From the NCBI GenBank assembly GCA_021199475.1, contig JAJQHZ010000117.1:1-53108 (forward strand): a stretch of 53,108 bases of DNA. Direction: 5' to 3'. This DNA comes from Lachnospiraceae bacterium. GTDB taxonomy: Bacteria > Bacillota > Clostridia > Lachnospirales > Lachnospiraceae. The position numbers were made by a program, and so were the translations under genes. Position 1 is the stretch's first letter; every line of letters begins with the position of its first letter. The notes below the pieces were generated by a model, which was not told the origin of the DNA, did not search any database, and saw only the letters and a program-made list of their open reading frames with translations. Positions 32,761 to 41,609 of this stretch are shown piece by piece.

Positions 32761-34167
32761 TCAATGGTGCCGATTGTTTGCCTTTACCTCAATCTTCCCT
32801 TCCTCCGCCAGCCGAATCGTCTTCAGTCCGTAGAAGAACAGAGGGATAATCACAATAAAGCTTAACAAGTCAGCCACCGCCTGCGTAGCGGCCACGCCTT
32901 CCACACCAAAGAGCCGCGGAAGGATAAGCAGTGCCGGATAGAAGCAATAGCCCTGCCGTGCAAAGTTTGCCAAAAGCGCCAGCGCCGCATTGCCGATACC
33001 GGCGAAGAACATATTTACCTGCGAGCTGAGCGAATGAGCAACCAGGCCGAAACACTGCAGCCTTACGCAGAGCATTCCGAGGCGGAGCACCTCCGCATCC
33101 GCTTCTGTGTTAAAGATCTTGATCAGCGGCCTTGCAAAGATAAAGATGATGATTCCCATCACAATTGAACCGCCGACGGCCATCGTACAGCCGATCGTAT
33201 AGCTTTTCTTTACGCGCTCCCAGACCTTCGCACCCCAGTTGAAGCCGACCACCGGCTGGTAGCCCTGCCCGAAGCCGAGGATAAACGCAAACGGGAATTC
33301 CATGATACGATTTGCTACCGAAATAGCAGCCAGAGAAGCGGTCGAATAGCTGCCCGCCACGCGGTTGATTGCTACGGAAGCAATGACCGTCAGAATCGAG
33401 CGGAAGAACGAGCTCGAGCCAATGGCTACCACTTCTTTTATATCATCCCACACCAGTTTAAACTTCCGGATTGAGATCTCCACAATCGTGGTCTTGCGGA
33501 TATACGGCATCAGCAAAATGATAAAGCTGATGGTTTTGGAAATGGCGGTCGCCATGGACGCACCGGCCACTCCAAGGTCAAACCCATAGATGAAAAGCGG
33601 ATCGAGGAAGCAGTTCAGAATACCGCCGAAGCCGATGCCGATCATTGAGTAGGTCGCACTGCCCTCACTTCGCAGACACATATTCAGGATAAAGCTGCCG
33701 ATCATAAACGGTGCCGCATAAAGTACATAGGTGCCGTACTGCATCGAATACGTCGCTCAGTCCTCCGTCGCGCCCAGCCAGTAGACCATATCACCGAGAA
33801 TCAGCTTGCCGACTACCATAAAAAGGATACCCAGTCCAAGACCGGTAAAAATGGAAGTAGACAACACCCGGTTCGCATGCTCATCATCCTTCGCGCCCAG
33901 AAGTCTGGCGATGTAGCTGCAGGCACCCGCGCCGATCAGGGAACCGATGACCGTGATCAGACGCTCCAGCGAGCTGTTCACGCCCACGGCCGCAGTCGCG
34001 TTCGTGCCCAGCGTGCTGACAAAATACGTATCTACCAGGTTATAAATCGTCGTAATCAGCTGAGCGGTAATGGTCGGCACTGCCATCCTCGGAAGCAGCG
34101 TCATGATATTCTCAGTCAGCATCATCTGCTTTTTGTTGTCTTTTGCATTGTTTGTTTCTTTTTTCAT
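32761..34167 (-). pseudogene. MATE-family exporter interrupted by an in-frame TGA
   Basis: ATG 34167 opens a MATE protein (LPRMAVPTITAQLITTIYNL, VDTYFVSTLGTNATAAVGVN, SLIGAGACSYIARLLGA). At 33759-33757 a TGA follows GATED, after which the same frame continues ATYSMQYGTYVLYAAPFMIG, NWGAKVWERVKKSYTIG and FGVEGVAATQAVADLLSFIV to the stop at 32761. Total length with the stop read through is about 468 residues, normal for MATE. No frameshift is needed, so one base change explains the break. It lies between an 81-residue gene and hydrolase copy 2, and would have exported a drug-like or phenolic compound. Without readthrough only the first four or so spans would be made. Confidence 0.85.
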
Positions 34168-34172
34168 AACTA

Positions 34173-34418
34173 TTATGCCTCGCTATCATTGATTTCCATT
34201 GCATACCATCGACTGCGTACCTTATCATAGGCTCCGATTCTCTCAGGAAATAAAACTCCGCCATACCGCATTTGTGCCCGCACAATTCCATGCGCTGTCT
34301 GGTCCATATGAATTTTCACCTTGCCGTCGATTTTTTCTGCCTCCGGTGAAGCGGCATTTATGATCCCCGGATCAAAAGGCCAGCGCTTTGATGCATATCC
34401 CTTTGTTTCCAGGTTCAT
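34173..34418 (-). CDS. 81-residue protein of unknown function
   Basis: It starts right after the stop of the membrane-protein gene (TAA-ATG) and ends 5 bp before the MATE start, so it is part of the operon. Sequence stretches: WPFDPGIINAASPEAEKIDG, KVKIHMDQTAHGIVRAQMRY and VLFPERIGAYDKVRSRWYAM; mostly beta-like, no signal peptide, no cysteine. I do not recognise a family. A small accessory or scaffold subunit is one guess. Tight spacing on both sides favours a real gene. Confidence 0.6.
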   Translation of the reverse strand: MNLETKGYASKRWPFDPGIINAASPEAEKIDGKVKIHMDQTAHGIVRAQMRYGGVLFPERIGAYDKVRSRWYAMEINDSEA

Positions 34419-35003
34419 TTACATCCGGATGAATTTCTTCGATCCGTCCTTTGCTGTCCGGTTCTCCTGCTTTTCAAACGGCAGTGCCCGGTAAAAAAAG
34501 GTGATCAGGAAGCAGCAGATTCCGGAGAGGAGGTACAGAAGCGGCACGACAATCATGCGGACGGAATACCCGTTCAGAACCATCAGCACGATGCACGAAA
34601 CCGCTGCCCCCAGCAGAAGAAGCGCATTCACAAGAGGTGCGACCCGCAGGATCGTATTCATCTGTCGAAAGCTCTGGTCCGTGTTCCGTTCCCCCGCCGC
34701 GGCAAAGCTGATAACGCCGAGCCACTGAAACAGGAACGCGGCCAGGGAGAGCCCGGAAAACAGAATCGGGAACGAACGGTAGTTCAGCTCGCAGTTCCAC
34801 AGAGCGGCTCCCGCAAAGGACGCGGTACCAAGCGCGCAGAGCAATACAAAGATTCGCTTGTAGCGCGCCAGCTCCTCCTTCGCCAGGCTGTAAACGTACC
34901 ACATGCCCACATAGGCATAGCGGACGCGAAAGCCGCGTTTGTTGTCACAGGGCTCCTCATATGCCATATAACCCTCTTCAAATGACTCCTGGAATGTTTT
35001 CAT
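34419..35003 (-). CDS. Four-span membrane protein of unknown function
   Basis: About 194 residues from ATG 35003 (GAAGGGATATCAGG upstream); the frame is open to 35171 without a better site. A hydrophilic N-terminus (FQESFEEGYMAYEEPCDNKR) is followed by four hydrophobic segments (IFVLLCALGTASFAGAALW, FSGLSLAAFLFQWLGVISFA, LVNALLLLGAAVSCIVLMVL, VPLLYLLSGICCFLITFFYR) and a basic tail. Not recognised. It lies between oppF and the 81-residue gene and is likely co-expressed with the importer. Confidence 0.7.
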   Translation of the reverse strand: MKTFQESFEEGYMAYEEPCDNKRGFRVRYAYVGMWYVYSLAKEELARYKRIFVLLCALGTASFAGAALWNCELNYRSFPILFSGLSLAAFLFQWLGVISFAAAGERNTDQSFRQMNTILRVAPLVNALLLLGAAVSCIVLMVLNGYSVRMIVVPLLYLLSGICCFLITFFYRALPFEKQENRTAKDGSKKFIRM

Positions 35004-35137
35004 CCTGATATCCCTTCTTATCTCATTGTCATTGCTTTTTTTCGATACTTTCATGCGCCGCATACCATGCAGGGATTCTTCTTTTCCCTTTCTTCTGACG
35101 GCCATGATTACGATCTTGTTTTTGCACACCCCATTGT

Positions 35138-36094
35138 TTACAGCTTGTTGATTTCCTTTACCTTGTTGCACACCACGAAATGTCCCGGCCGGGCCTCGCA
35201 GGTCTTCACCCCCTGCTTGCAGCTCTCATCCGCGTACGGGCAGCGGGAGGCGAACCGGCATCCCGGTCCCGGATTGATCGGGGATTTGATCTCGCCCTTC
35301 AGAACGATGCGCTCCTTGCGGTTATGAATGTCCGTCGTCGGTATTGCGGAAAGCAGCGCTTTGGTGTACGGATGCAGCGGATAGGCAAACAGCTCATTCC
35401 GGTCGCACATTTCCACCATCTGTCCCAGATACATGACGCAGATCTGGTTCGAAATATGCTTCACCACGGACATATCGTGCGTAATAAACAGGTAAGTCAG
35501 CCCCATATCCCGCTGCAGATCCATCAGCAGATTCAGAATCTGTGCCTGAATTGATACATCCAGCGCAGATACCGGCTCATCGCAGACAATGAACTTTGGG
35601 TTCAGTGCCAGCGCCCTGGCGATGCCGACTCTCTGGCGGCGGCCGCCGTCCAGCTCATGCGGGTAGGACATCCGCAGACGCTTCTCGATGCCGACGATGT
35701 CCATCAGCTCATGCGTCCGTTTTTTTATCTGTTCCTTATCAAAGCTGCCATCCAGCTTCAGCGGCTCCATGATAATGTCGGAAACCGTCTGGCGCGGGTC
35801 CAGCGAGGAGTACGGATCCTGAAAAATCATCTGTACATCCTTGCGGAACTGCTTCATATCTTTTTTATTCAGCTTCGTGACGTCCTTCCCGTCAAACAGG
35901 ATTTTTCCGCCCGTGCTCTCATTGAGATGGATCAGGGTTCTGCCCAGCGTGGATTTTCCACAGCCGGACTCACCGACCAGGCCTACCGTCTCGCCTTTTT
36001 CGATTTTGAGGGTAATTCCATCAACGGCATGAACCATTCCGGCGCCACTCTTAAAATATTTCTTTAAATCCTGTGTCTCCACTAATGCTGCCAT
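35138..36094 (-). CDS. oppF: Oligopeptide-type ABC transporter ATPase (OppF/DppF-like)
   Basis: 318 residues. Walker A GESGCGKST, Q-loop MIFQDPYSSLDPRQTV, Walker B KFIVCDEPVSALDVSIQAQI, switch THDMSVVKHI, and the C-terminal oligopeptide-type extension with CRFASRCPYADESC. The signature is LDGGRRQR instead of the usual LSGGQRQR, a notable but probably tolerated change. It is 3 bp from oppD. Works with oppABCD in import of peptides or other small molecules. Confidence 0.92.
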   Translation of the reverse strand: MAALVETQDLKKYFKSGAGMVHAVDGITLKIEKGETVGLVGESGCGKSTLGRTLIHLNESTGGKILFDGKDVTKLNKKDMKQFRKDVQMIFQDPYSSLDPRQTVSDIIMEPLKLDGSFDKEQIKKRTHELMDIVGIEKRLRMSYPHELDGGRRQRVGIARALALNPKFIVCDEPVSALDVSIQAQILNLLMDLQRDMGLTYLFITHDMSVVKHISNQICVMYLGQMVEMCDRNELFAYPLHPYTKALLSAIPTTDIHNRKERIVLKGEIKSPINPGPGCRFASRCPYADESCKQGVKTCEARPGHFVVCNKVKEINKL

Positions 36095-36097
36095 TGA

Positions 36098-37093
36098 TTA
36101 CACCTCCTCATTCGCTTTCCAGCAACGCACCAGATGTCCTTCGGTCATCTCAATCATCTGGTTGTCAAACTTTTTGCACCGCTCACATGCATGCGGGCAA
36201 CGCTCGAAGAAATCACAGTGGTCACGGACGACCGACGGATCCGGTGGAAGCCCCTCGATCGGGGAAAGCCGATCCACGTCCTTGTCCAGATCCGGAAGTG
36301 CGCCAAACAGACCGCAGGTATACGGGTGGGTCGGGTGATCATAAATGTCCTCCAGAGTGCCGCTTTCAATGATGCGGCCCGCATAAATCACAGCCACCTT
36401 GTCGCAGACCTCTGCCACCACACCCAGGTCATGCGTGATCAGAATCATCGCTGTTCCAAGCTTATTTCTCAGATCCCGGATCAGGTCCAGTACCTGCGCC
36501 TGGATCGTCACATCCAGCGCGGTCGTCGGCTCGTCCGCCAGCAGCATCTGCGGGGAACAGGCCAGCGCCAGCGCGATGACCACTCTCTGCTTCATGCCGC
36601 CGGAAAACTGATGCGGGTACTCGTCCGCGCGGTCCGCGCCGATGCCCACCATCTCCAGCATCTCAATCGCGCGCTGTCTCGCTTCTGCCTTCGAGCAGTT
36701 CTGGTGCATTTTATAGCCTTCCGCGATCTGCGACACAACCGTCTTTACCGGGTTCAAAGCCGTCATCGGATCCTGGAAAATCATGGAGATCGATTTGCCT
36801 CTTAATGCCTGCAGCTCCTTATCGTCCATGTCCAGAATTTCTTTTCCCTCGAACAGGATTTCTCCGTCGACACTCTCTACCGAATTTTCCGGCAGAATGC
36901 GCAGGATGGATTTTGCAATTGTCGTCTTTCCGGCTCCGGTCTCGCCTACCAGACCGAGCGTCTCTCCGGCATTCAGTTCCAGAGAAACGTCATTGACCGC
37001 ATGGATGATCGAACTGCCGGAATGATATTTTACGGTTAGATGTTTTAATTCAAAAAATTTTTTCGTCTCTGCCATCTCTTTCTCCCCCGTCAA
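36098..37093 (-). CDS. oppD: Oligopeptide-type ABC transporter ATPase (OppD/DppD-like)
   Basis: 331 residues; ATG 37093 or ATG 37078 (MAETKKFFELK) can start. Walker A GETGAGKTT, MIFQDPMTALNPVKTV, signature FSGGMKQRVVIALAL, MLLADEPTTALDVTIQAQVL, THDLGVVAEVCDK, and the C-terminal cysteines CDFFERCPHACERC expected for the subfamily. Overlaps the oppC stop by 4 bp, so translation is coupled. Confidence 0.93.
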   Translation of the reverse strand: MTGEKEMAETKKFFELKHLTVKYHSGSSIIHAVNDVSLELNAGETLGLVGETGAGKTTIAKSILRILPENSVESVDGEILFEGKEILDMDDKELQALRGKSISMIFQDPMTALNPVKTVVSQIAEGYKMHQNCSKAEARQRAIEMLEMVGIGADRADEYPHQFSGGMKQRVVIALALACSPQMLLADEPTTALDVTIQAQVLDLIRDLRNKLGTAMILITHDLGVVAEVCDKVAVIYAGRIIESGTLEDIYDHPTHPYTCGLFGALPDLDKDVDRLSPIEGLPPDPSVVRDHCDFFERCPHACERCKKFDNQMIEMTEGHLVRCWKANEEV

Positions 37094-38034
37094 TCTTTAA
37101 AGTTTGGATCCAGAGCATCCCGGAATGCGTCGCCAAGCATGTTGAAGCTCAATACGGTCAGCACGATGAAGAGGCCCGGAATGATTACCATGTACGGATA
37201 ATCACGGATGTAGTTACGGGTAGAGGCAAGCATCGCTCCCCACTCCGGCAGCGGCTCCTGCACGCCAAGTCCGAGGAAGCTTAAGGATGACGATGCCAGG
37301 CCATTTCGGCTGATGGTCATCGCGATTTCAACAATAATCGGGGAAATCGCATTTGGAACAATGTGCTGGCTGATAATTTTCCAGGTCGGACAGTTCACCG
37401 TCGTCGCCGATTCGATGTACTCCATACTGCGGATTCTCAGAATGTTCGCACGCATCAGACGGGCAAAGCCTGGAATCGAGGTAAGTCCGAGTGCAAGGAT
37501 ACATTTATCCACGCCTGTGCCAAATACCGCGCAGAATGCCATCGCAAGTACCAGAGACGGAAATGCCTGAAACAGATCCAGGAAACGCATAATGCAGGAA
37601 TCTACCACACCACCGAAATAACCGGCGATCGCACCCATTACAATTCCAATTACTGCGGAAAGCGCGGTCGAGAGAATACCGATGATCAATGTATATCTTG
37701 CTCCATACAAAACTCTGGAGAAAATGTCACGCCCCAGGTCATCGGTACCGAACCAGTGTTCCAGGGACGGCCAGGATTTCATCGCCACAAAATCGGTCGC
37801 CGAGTAAGAATATTTACAAACATAAGGGGATAATAATGACGCGATGACGATGGCGATAATAAATGTCATCCCGAACAGCGCGCCCTTGTTATGGGAAACG
37901 CTCGCCCACACATATTTCGCGGAACCCGGCTTAATGCTGGGGTCAATGTGATGATGATGCTTTCTCCCCTTTTTGCCATGCCCGTGGTGCCCGTCATGTC
38001 CGTCGTGATGTCTTTTTTTCAATTCGTCTGCCAT
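37090..38034 (-). CDS. oppC: Oligopeptide-type ABC permease (OppC-like) with His-rich N-terminus
   Basis: 314 residues. Six membrane spans with the family signature (AREYIESA-like RSMEYIESATTVNCPTWKII, HIVPNAISPIIVEIAMTISR) and GTDDLGRDIFSRVLYGARYT. The first ~30 residues (KKRHHDGHDGHHGHGKKGRK, then HHHH) contain about eleven His in a cytoplasmic tail, which is unusual for OppC and could bind zinc or nickel. The C-C hydrolases of the operon are expected to need zinc. Stop/start contacts with oppB and oppD are tight. Confidence 0.92.
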   Translation of the reverse strand: MADELKKRHHDGHDGHHGHGKKGRKHHHHIDPSIKPGSAKYVWASVSHNKGALFGMTFIIAIVIASLLSPYVCKYSYSATDFVAMKSWPSLEHWFGTDDLGRDIFSRVLYGARYTLIIGILSTALSAVIGIVMGAIAGYFGGVVDSCIMRFLDLFQAFPSLVLAMAFCAVFGTGVDKCILALGLTSIPGFARLMRANILRIRSMEYIESATTVNCPTWKIISQHIVPNAISPIIVEIAMTISRNGLASSSLSFLGLGVQEPLPEWGAMLASTRNYIRDYPYMVIIPGLFIVLTVLSFNMLGDAFRDALDPNFKD

Positions 38035-38991
38035 TTATTTCACCTTCTTCTTACTTGAGGAAACATACTGTGCTTTGATTCGCGGATCCGCGAACGCATA
38101 CAGCAGGTCTGTCAGCAACATAATCAGCGCAAAGGTAAACGCGATAAATACGATTCCGCCCGTGCAGGCATTGTAATCGCGGTTGTTGATGCTGTTTACC
38201 AGGTACTGTCCGATGCCGGGGATGGAGAACACCACCTCGATGATGGTCGCGCCGCCGAGCATGGAACCGAACCGCATGCCGATGACCGTCAGAATCGGAA
38301 TCAGCGCATTCGGAAGCGCGTGTCCGTAGATGACCGTTCGCTCCGGAAGTCCTTTCGAGCGCGCAGTCGTCACATAATCGGACTGAACGACCTCCAGCAT
38401 ACTCGCCCTCACCTGTCTGGTAAATCCGGCCAGACCACCGAGCGAGTTCGCGATCGTCGGCAAGATGAAATACCGGAAGGATTTCGCACCGGAGGATGGC
38501 AGCCACCCCAGCTGGAGCGAGAACAGCAGCACCAGCATCAGGGCCGTCCAGAAGCTCGGCATACAGTCAAAGAGCAGGGTGATAAACATTGAAATCCGGT
38601 CGCCTGCCGAGTTCGCATGTACCGCTGTGTAAATGCCCAGCGGCAGGCCTACCACAATGGTCAGCAAAATACTGTATATGGCGATTTGCGCCGTGTATGG
38701 GAATCGCTTCATCAGCTCCCACTTGATATCCGTTCCGTCCATCAGAGATTTTCCAAAATCAAATTTGGTGAAAATATTGACGATATATTCGCCCAGGCGT
38801 ACCAGAAACGGCCGGTCCAGACCCAGAGCCACTCGTTTCGCCTCAATTTCCGCCTCTGTATGTACGCCAGACCCAAGCGCGATCTGCGCTGGGTCACCCG
38901 GAACGAAGTTCATCAGAGTAAACATGATAATGCCGACCGCGATCAGCGTGGGGATCATTATCAATAATCGTTTTACCACATACTTTATCAT
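38035..38991 (-). CDS. oppB: Oligopeptide-type ABC permease (OppB-like)
   Basis: About 318 residues from ATG 38991 (AAGGAAAGGAAAAAGTTC upstream). Family marks: MIKYVVKRLLIMIPTLIAVG, MNFVPGDPA, GLDRPFLVRLGEYI, LLFDCMPSFWTALMLVLLFS, QVRASMLEVVQSDYVTTARS and GKGLPE-like KGLPERTVIYGHALPNALIP. Six membrane spans; forms the channel with OppC. The gap to oppA is 509 bp, so oppB-F may also have an internal start or be processed separately. Confidence 0.93.
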   Translation of the reverse strand: MIKYVVKRLLIMIPTLIAVGIIMFTLMNFVPGDPAQIALGSGVHTEAEIEAKRVALGLDRPFLVRLGEYIVNIFTKFDFGKSLMDGTDIKWELMKRFPYTAQIAIYSILLTIVVGLPLGIYTAVHANSAGDRISMFITLLFDCMPSFWTALMLVLLFSLQLGWLPSSGAKSFRYFILPTIANSLGGLAGFTRQVRASMLEVVQSDYVTTARSKGLPERTVIYGHALPNALIPILTVIGMRFGSMLGGATIIEVVFSIPGIGQYLVNSINNRDYNACTGGIVFIAFTFALIMLLTDLLYAFADPRIKAQYVSSSKKKVK

Positions 38992-39033
38992 GAACTTTTT
39001 CCTTTCCTTTTTTCTGACGTGCGGTACCTCCAC

Positions 39034-39500
39034 CGTTCGTCCGGCTCTTTCGTTTCCACCCGAAAAAGAAATTCGAGAATGTTCCTTTTCGGATAAAAGC
39101 GGTTCTGGAGATCAAAGTTTGCCCGAAAAAGACAGAATTACCGCGTATCCGTTCAAAAATGGCACCGCATCCACTTTCAGAAGCCGCTCCTGCGGATTCC
39201 GGCGCCCGGTTTTCGGTTCTCTGGCACCTGCCGCCGTTTTATCGGTCACAGGTAAGGAAAACCGCTGCGCATCTGATGCAGTGCCATCTTCTCCGTCCCT
39301 GCAGGTTACAGATCCTGCGGCCTGCCCTTCTGCAGGGATGTATGATTCACAATTCAATTAAGGCTTGTATCATTCCGGCCACTCCTGCCTGTATCCTCAC
39401 CCCGGCAGTCCCTATCGGAATACCATATGCATGACGCACACGCTCTTCCGATACGATCAGCGGGGTATCAGGCAGGCAGAGTGCCGGGAGTCATTTCCGT
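39034..39500. other. Region between oppA and oppB
   Basis: No gene is convincing; short frames in all directions have no ribosome-binding site. CTGCCTG-ATCC...CCCG at 39388-39404 and CGGGG-TATCAGGCAGGCAG at 39460-39480 form a long imperfect hairpin a few bases beyond the oppA stop, a likely processing or partial termination point. The rest holds AGGAGATCAAAG-like and GC-rich stretches without clear order. Confidence 0.4.
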
Positions 39501-41093
39501 TCAGCCTACGGAGGTGTAATCCTCTGTGAAGGTCATCGCGTTCGGTACCGGATTCAGATTCTGCAGGCAGATGTCAGTCAGGCCGGATGTCGTAACGATG
39601 GAACGAACCTCTGTGTATACGCCGATGATGTACGCCTGCTCGATGATATACTCATGGAACGCGTTCATATTCTCTTCACTTCTGTCAGCCATCGCCGCTG
39701 CGAGGAGCTCCTGAAGGGTCTCATCCTCTACGAAGCACTGGTTCGTCTCACCGCCGAACAGATCGTTCCAGTAGGTGGTCGTGAAATCGGAAATCGAGTT
39801 GGAATACTCAGAAATATCCCATGCAGTCGGGTCGCTCTGTACTGCCTGTCTTGCCGCACGATCCTGGCTGTCAATCGTCAGGTTGATGTTTGCCTCTGCC
39901 AGCATTGCCTGAAGAGCTACATACGGAGTCTGCGGAGCCTGGGAGGTATTCAGAAGGCTGACCTCAAGCGGGTTGCTCTCATCATAACCGGCTGCTGCAA
40001 GGTACTCTTTCGCAAGTTCCAGATCCTGCTCGAAATAAGACTCCTCATCCCATGCGTCTACATAGTCCGTTGCAAGGTTCGGGGCAACATCATGGCTCAG
40101 AACGACTTCGCCTGCGGAAAGGGACATGTTATAAGCGTCGAATGCATATGCAACACCGAGACGGACATTGACATCCGCGCACGGATTTCCTTCGCTGCAG
40201 TTAAAGATCAGATACTGCGTCATACCGTTCAGGTACTTGGTAATGTTGTAGTCTTCGTTTCCTTCAAAAAGGCTCACTTCGTCAGAGGAAACCTCTGCCA
40301 TATCTACTTCGCTGTTCTCCAGAGCGATCGTTCTGGAAGAAGCCTCTGTGATGCAGCGGATCTCAATCTCTTTTACATTCTGGAATTCCACATCCGACTT
40401 GTCCTCAGTCTTCCAGTAGTCATCCTTCGCCTCAAGTGTCACACCAGAGCCGGCTGTCATATCCGTTACAATGTAAGCGCCGGTCGTCGCCGGATTGGAG
40501 TTAATCTCATCCTCAGAAGCACTCTCATACCATGCTTCGCTGGCGATTGAGCAGGAGGTCAAAACGGCCTCGATCGCACCTTCTGAAGTATCTGAAAGCG
40601 TGATGGTCAATGTGTAGTCGCCGGTCACTTCTGAACCGCCATAGTACAGAGAAATCTCAGATACATACCCAAGCTCTGCCAGCTTGTCATAGCTGTAAAC
40701 CACGTCCGAAGCGGTGATCGCATTGCCCTGGCTGTCAACGATGTTGTCATAGATTTCAACATCATAGGTTGCATCATCAACCTTTGTCACGGACTTCGCC
40801 GCAACCATCTGCAGCTCATCGTTCTCCAGCATTGCGCCGATGAACGGGCGATAGCACAGATGCGCCCAGATCGTGTTCTCCGTCCAGTCACGGACTGAAG
40901 AATCATTGCCCCACGGACCAATCGTAAATGAGTCATCATCCACTGCGATGACTACCTTGTCCGCCTGGGTCTCCGCCTCTACCGGAACTGCAGAATCCAG
41001 CTGTACATCAGACTCCTCCGCGAACGCCGGCGTGCACATTCCGAGTGCCATCGCCGAGGTCATCAGTAACGCGATTAAAGTTTTTTTCTTCAT
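39501..41093 (-). CDS. oppA: Oligopeptide-type ABC transporter substrate-binding protein (OppA/DppA-like)
   Basis: About 530 residues from ATG 41093, preferred because GGAGG lies 9 bases upstream (it abuts the other ATG at 41102). The signal peptide KKKTLIALLMTSAMALGMCT ends at AFA-EESD; no proper lipobox. The mature part follows SBP family 5: WTENTIWAHLCYRPF, NAITASDVVYSYDKLAELGY, CSEGNPCADVNVRLGVAYAF, LELAKEYLAAAGYDESNPLE. The fold binds peptides but family members also carry glycosides, nickel chelates or other small molecules. The promoter carries the shared LysR-type element. Confidence 0.9.
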   Translation of the reverse strand: MKKKTLIALLMTSAMALGMCTPAFAEESDVQLDSAVPVEAETQADKVVIAVDDDSFTIGPWGNDSSVRDWTENTIWAHLCYRPFIGAMLENDELQMVAAKSVTKVDDATYDVEIYDNIVDSQGNAITASDVVYSYDKLAELGYVSEISLYYGGSEVTGDYTLTITLSDTSEGAIEAVLTSCSIASEAWYESASEDEINSNPATTGAYIVTDMTAGSGVTLEAKDDYWKTEDKSDVEFQNVKEIEIRCITEASSRTIALENSEVDMAEVSSDEVSLFEGNEDYNITKYLNGMTQYLIFNCSEGNPCADVNVRLGVAYAFDAYNMSLSAGEVVLSHDVAPNLATDYVDAWDEESYFEQDLELAKEYLAAAGYDESNPLEVSLLNTSQAPQTPYVALQAMLAEANINLTIDSQDRAARQAVQSDPTAWDISEYSNSISDFTTTYWNDLFGGETNQCFVEDETLQELLAAAMADRSEENMNAFHEYIIEQAYIIGVYTEVRSIVTTSGLTDICLQNLNPVPNAMTFTEDYTSVG

Positions 41094-41138
41094 CGTTTTC
41101 ATCCTCCATTTTTGGTTGGGTTTATATGTTGTGACTGT

Positions 41139-41195
41139 ATTGTACAAAATAACGGGATTCCAATCAATTCCGTTTCCATTTTCATGATTTCCAAA
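41139..41195 (-). promoter_or_regulatory. Shared regulon promoter A (oppA operon)
   Basis: Minus strand: TTTGGAAA (41195-41188), 17 bases, GAATTGATT (41170-41162, containing the -35 TTGATT), 17 bases, TACAAT (41144-41139). The same arrangement occurs at promoters B (48362-48418) and C (50800-50856). Within the first block TTGGAAAnnnnGA satisfies the LysR T-N11-A rule. Confidence 0.8.
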
Positions 41196-41258
41196 TTGTA
41201 AATTATACAAGGAAATGTTTTCTTTTATTGTTTTTTTGTCAATAATACACAAAACCAC

Positions 41259-41609
41259 AGGAAACCACTATTTGCATCCCTCATTCCACTCCCAGACATT
41301 GCAGAACACACACCCGGGCCTGCAATGGTTTTGAGCATACAAAAAACGGCTGTTTTCCCTGATTCTCACAGCCGTTCTTTCTTTCCTTTTGAAAAATGTG
41401 ACGAAAATGCCAGAATGATAGAATCGAAATTGGAAATTATGCGCATACAGGCGTAATCATGAGACCGAAAAAAGACAGACCGTGAAAAATCGATTCTTCA
41501 TGGTCTGCCAGGGGATTCCTTATAACTCCGGCCTTATGGCTCGTTGCTTTGCGGAGATCGGGGATCAAACATCACGATCGCTTTCCGGCCAAACGAAATA
41601 ACCGCCCGC
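41259..41609. other. Intergenic region between lysR1 and oppA
   Basis: No gene. AACGGCTGT ... ACAGCCGTT (41345-41376) with a TTTTTTG tract on the minus strand is the lysR1 terminator. CATTGCAG ... CTGCAATG (41297-41327) is a second hairpin. Confidence 0.5.
41345..41376 (-). terminator. Terminator behind lysR1
   Basis: Stem AACGGCTGT/ACAGCCGTT with TTTTTTGT following on the minus strand and TCTTTCTTT on the plus strand, so possibly bidirectional. It separates lysR1 from the oppA promoter. Confidence 0.75.

Noticed and set aside
33757-33759. Selenocysteine codon in the MATE exporter
   Set aside because: MATE proteins are not known selenoproteins and no SECIS-like hairpin directly after the TGA was evident; a nonsense change is simpler.
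34173-34418. Reading the 81-residue gene as a fragment of a PhlG-like hydrolase
   Set aside because: No shared motif with either hydrolase copy could be found by eye; kept as unknown.
39034-39500. Small genes between oppA and oppB
   Set aside because: Frames of 70-90 codons exist on both strands but lack ribosome-binding sites and recognisable sequence.
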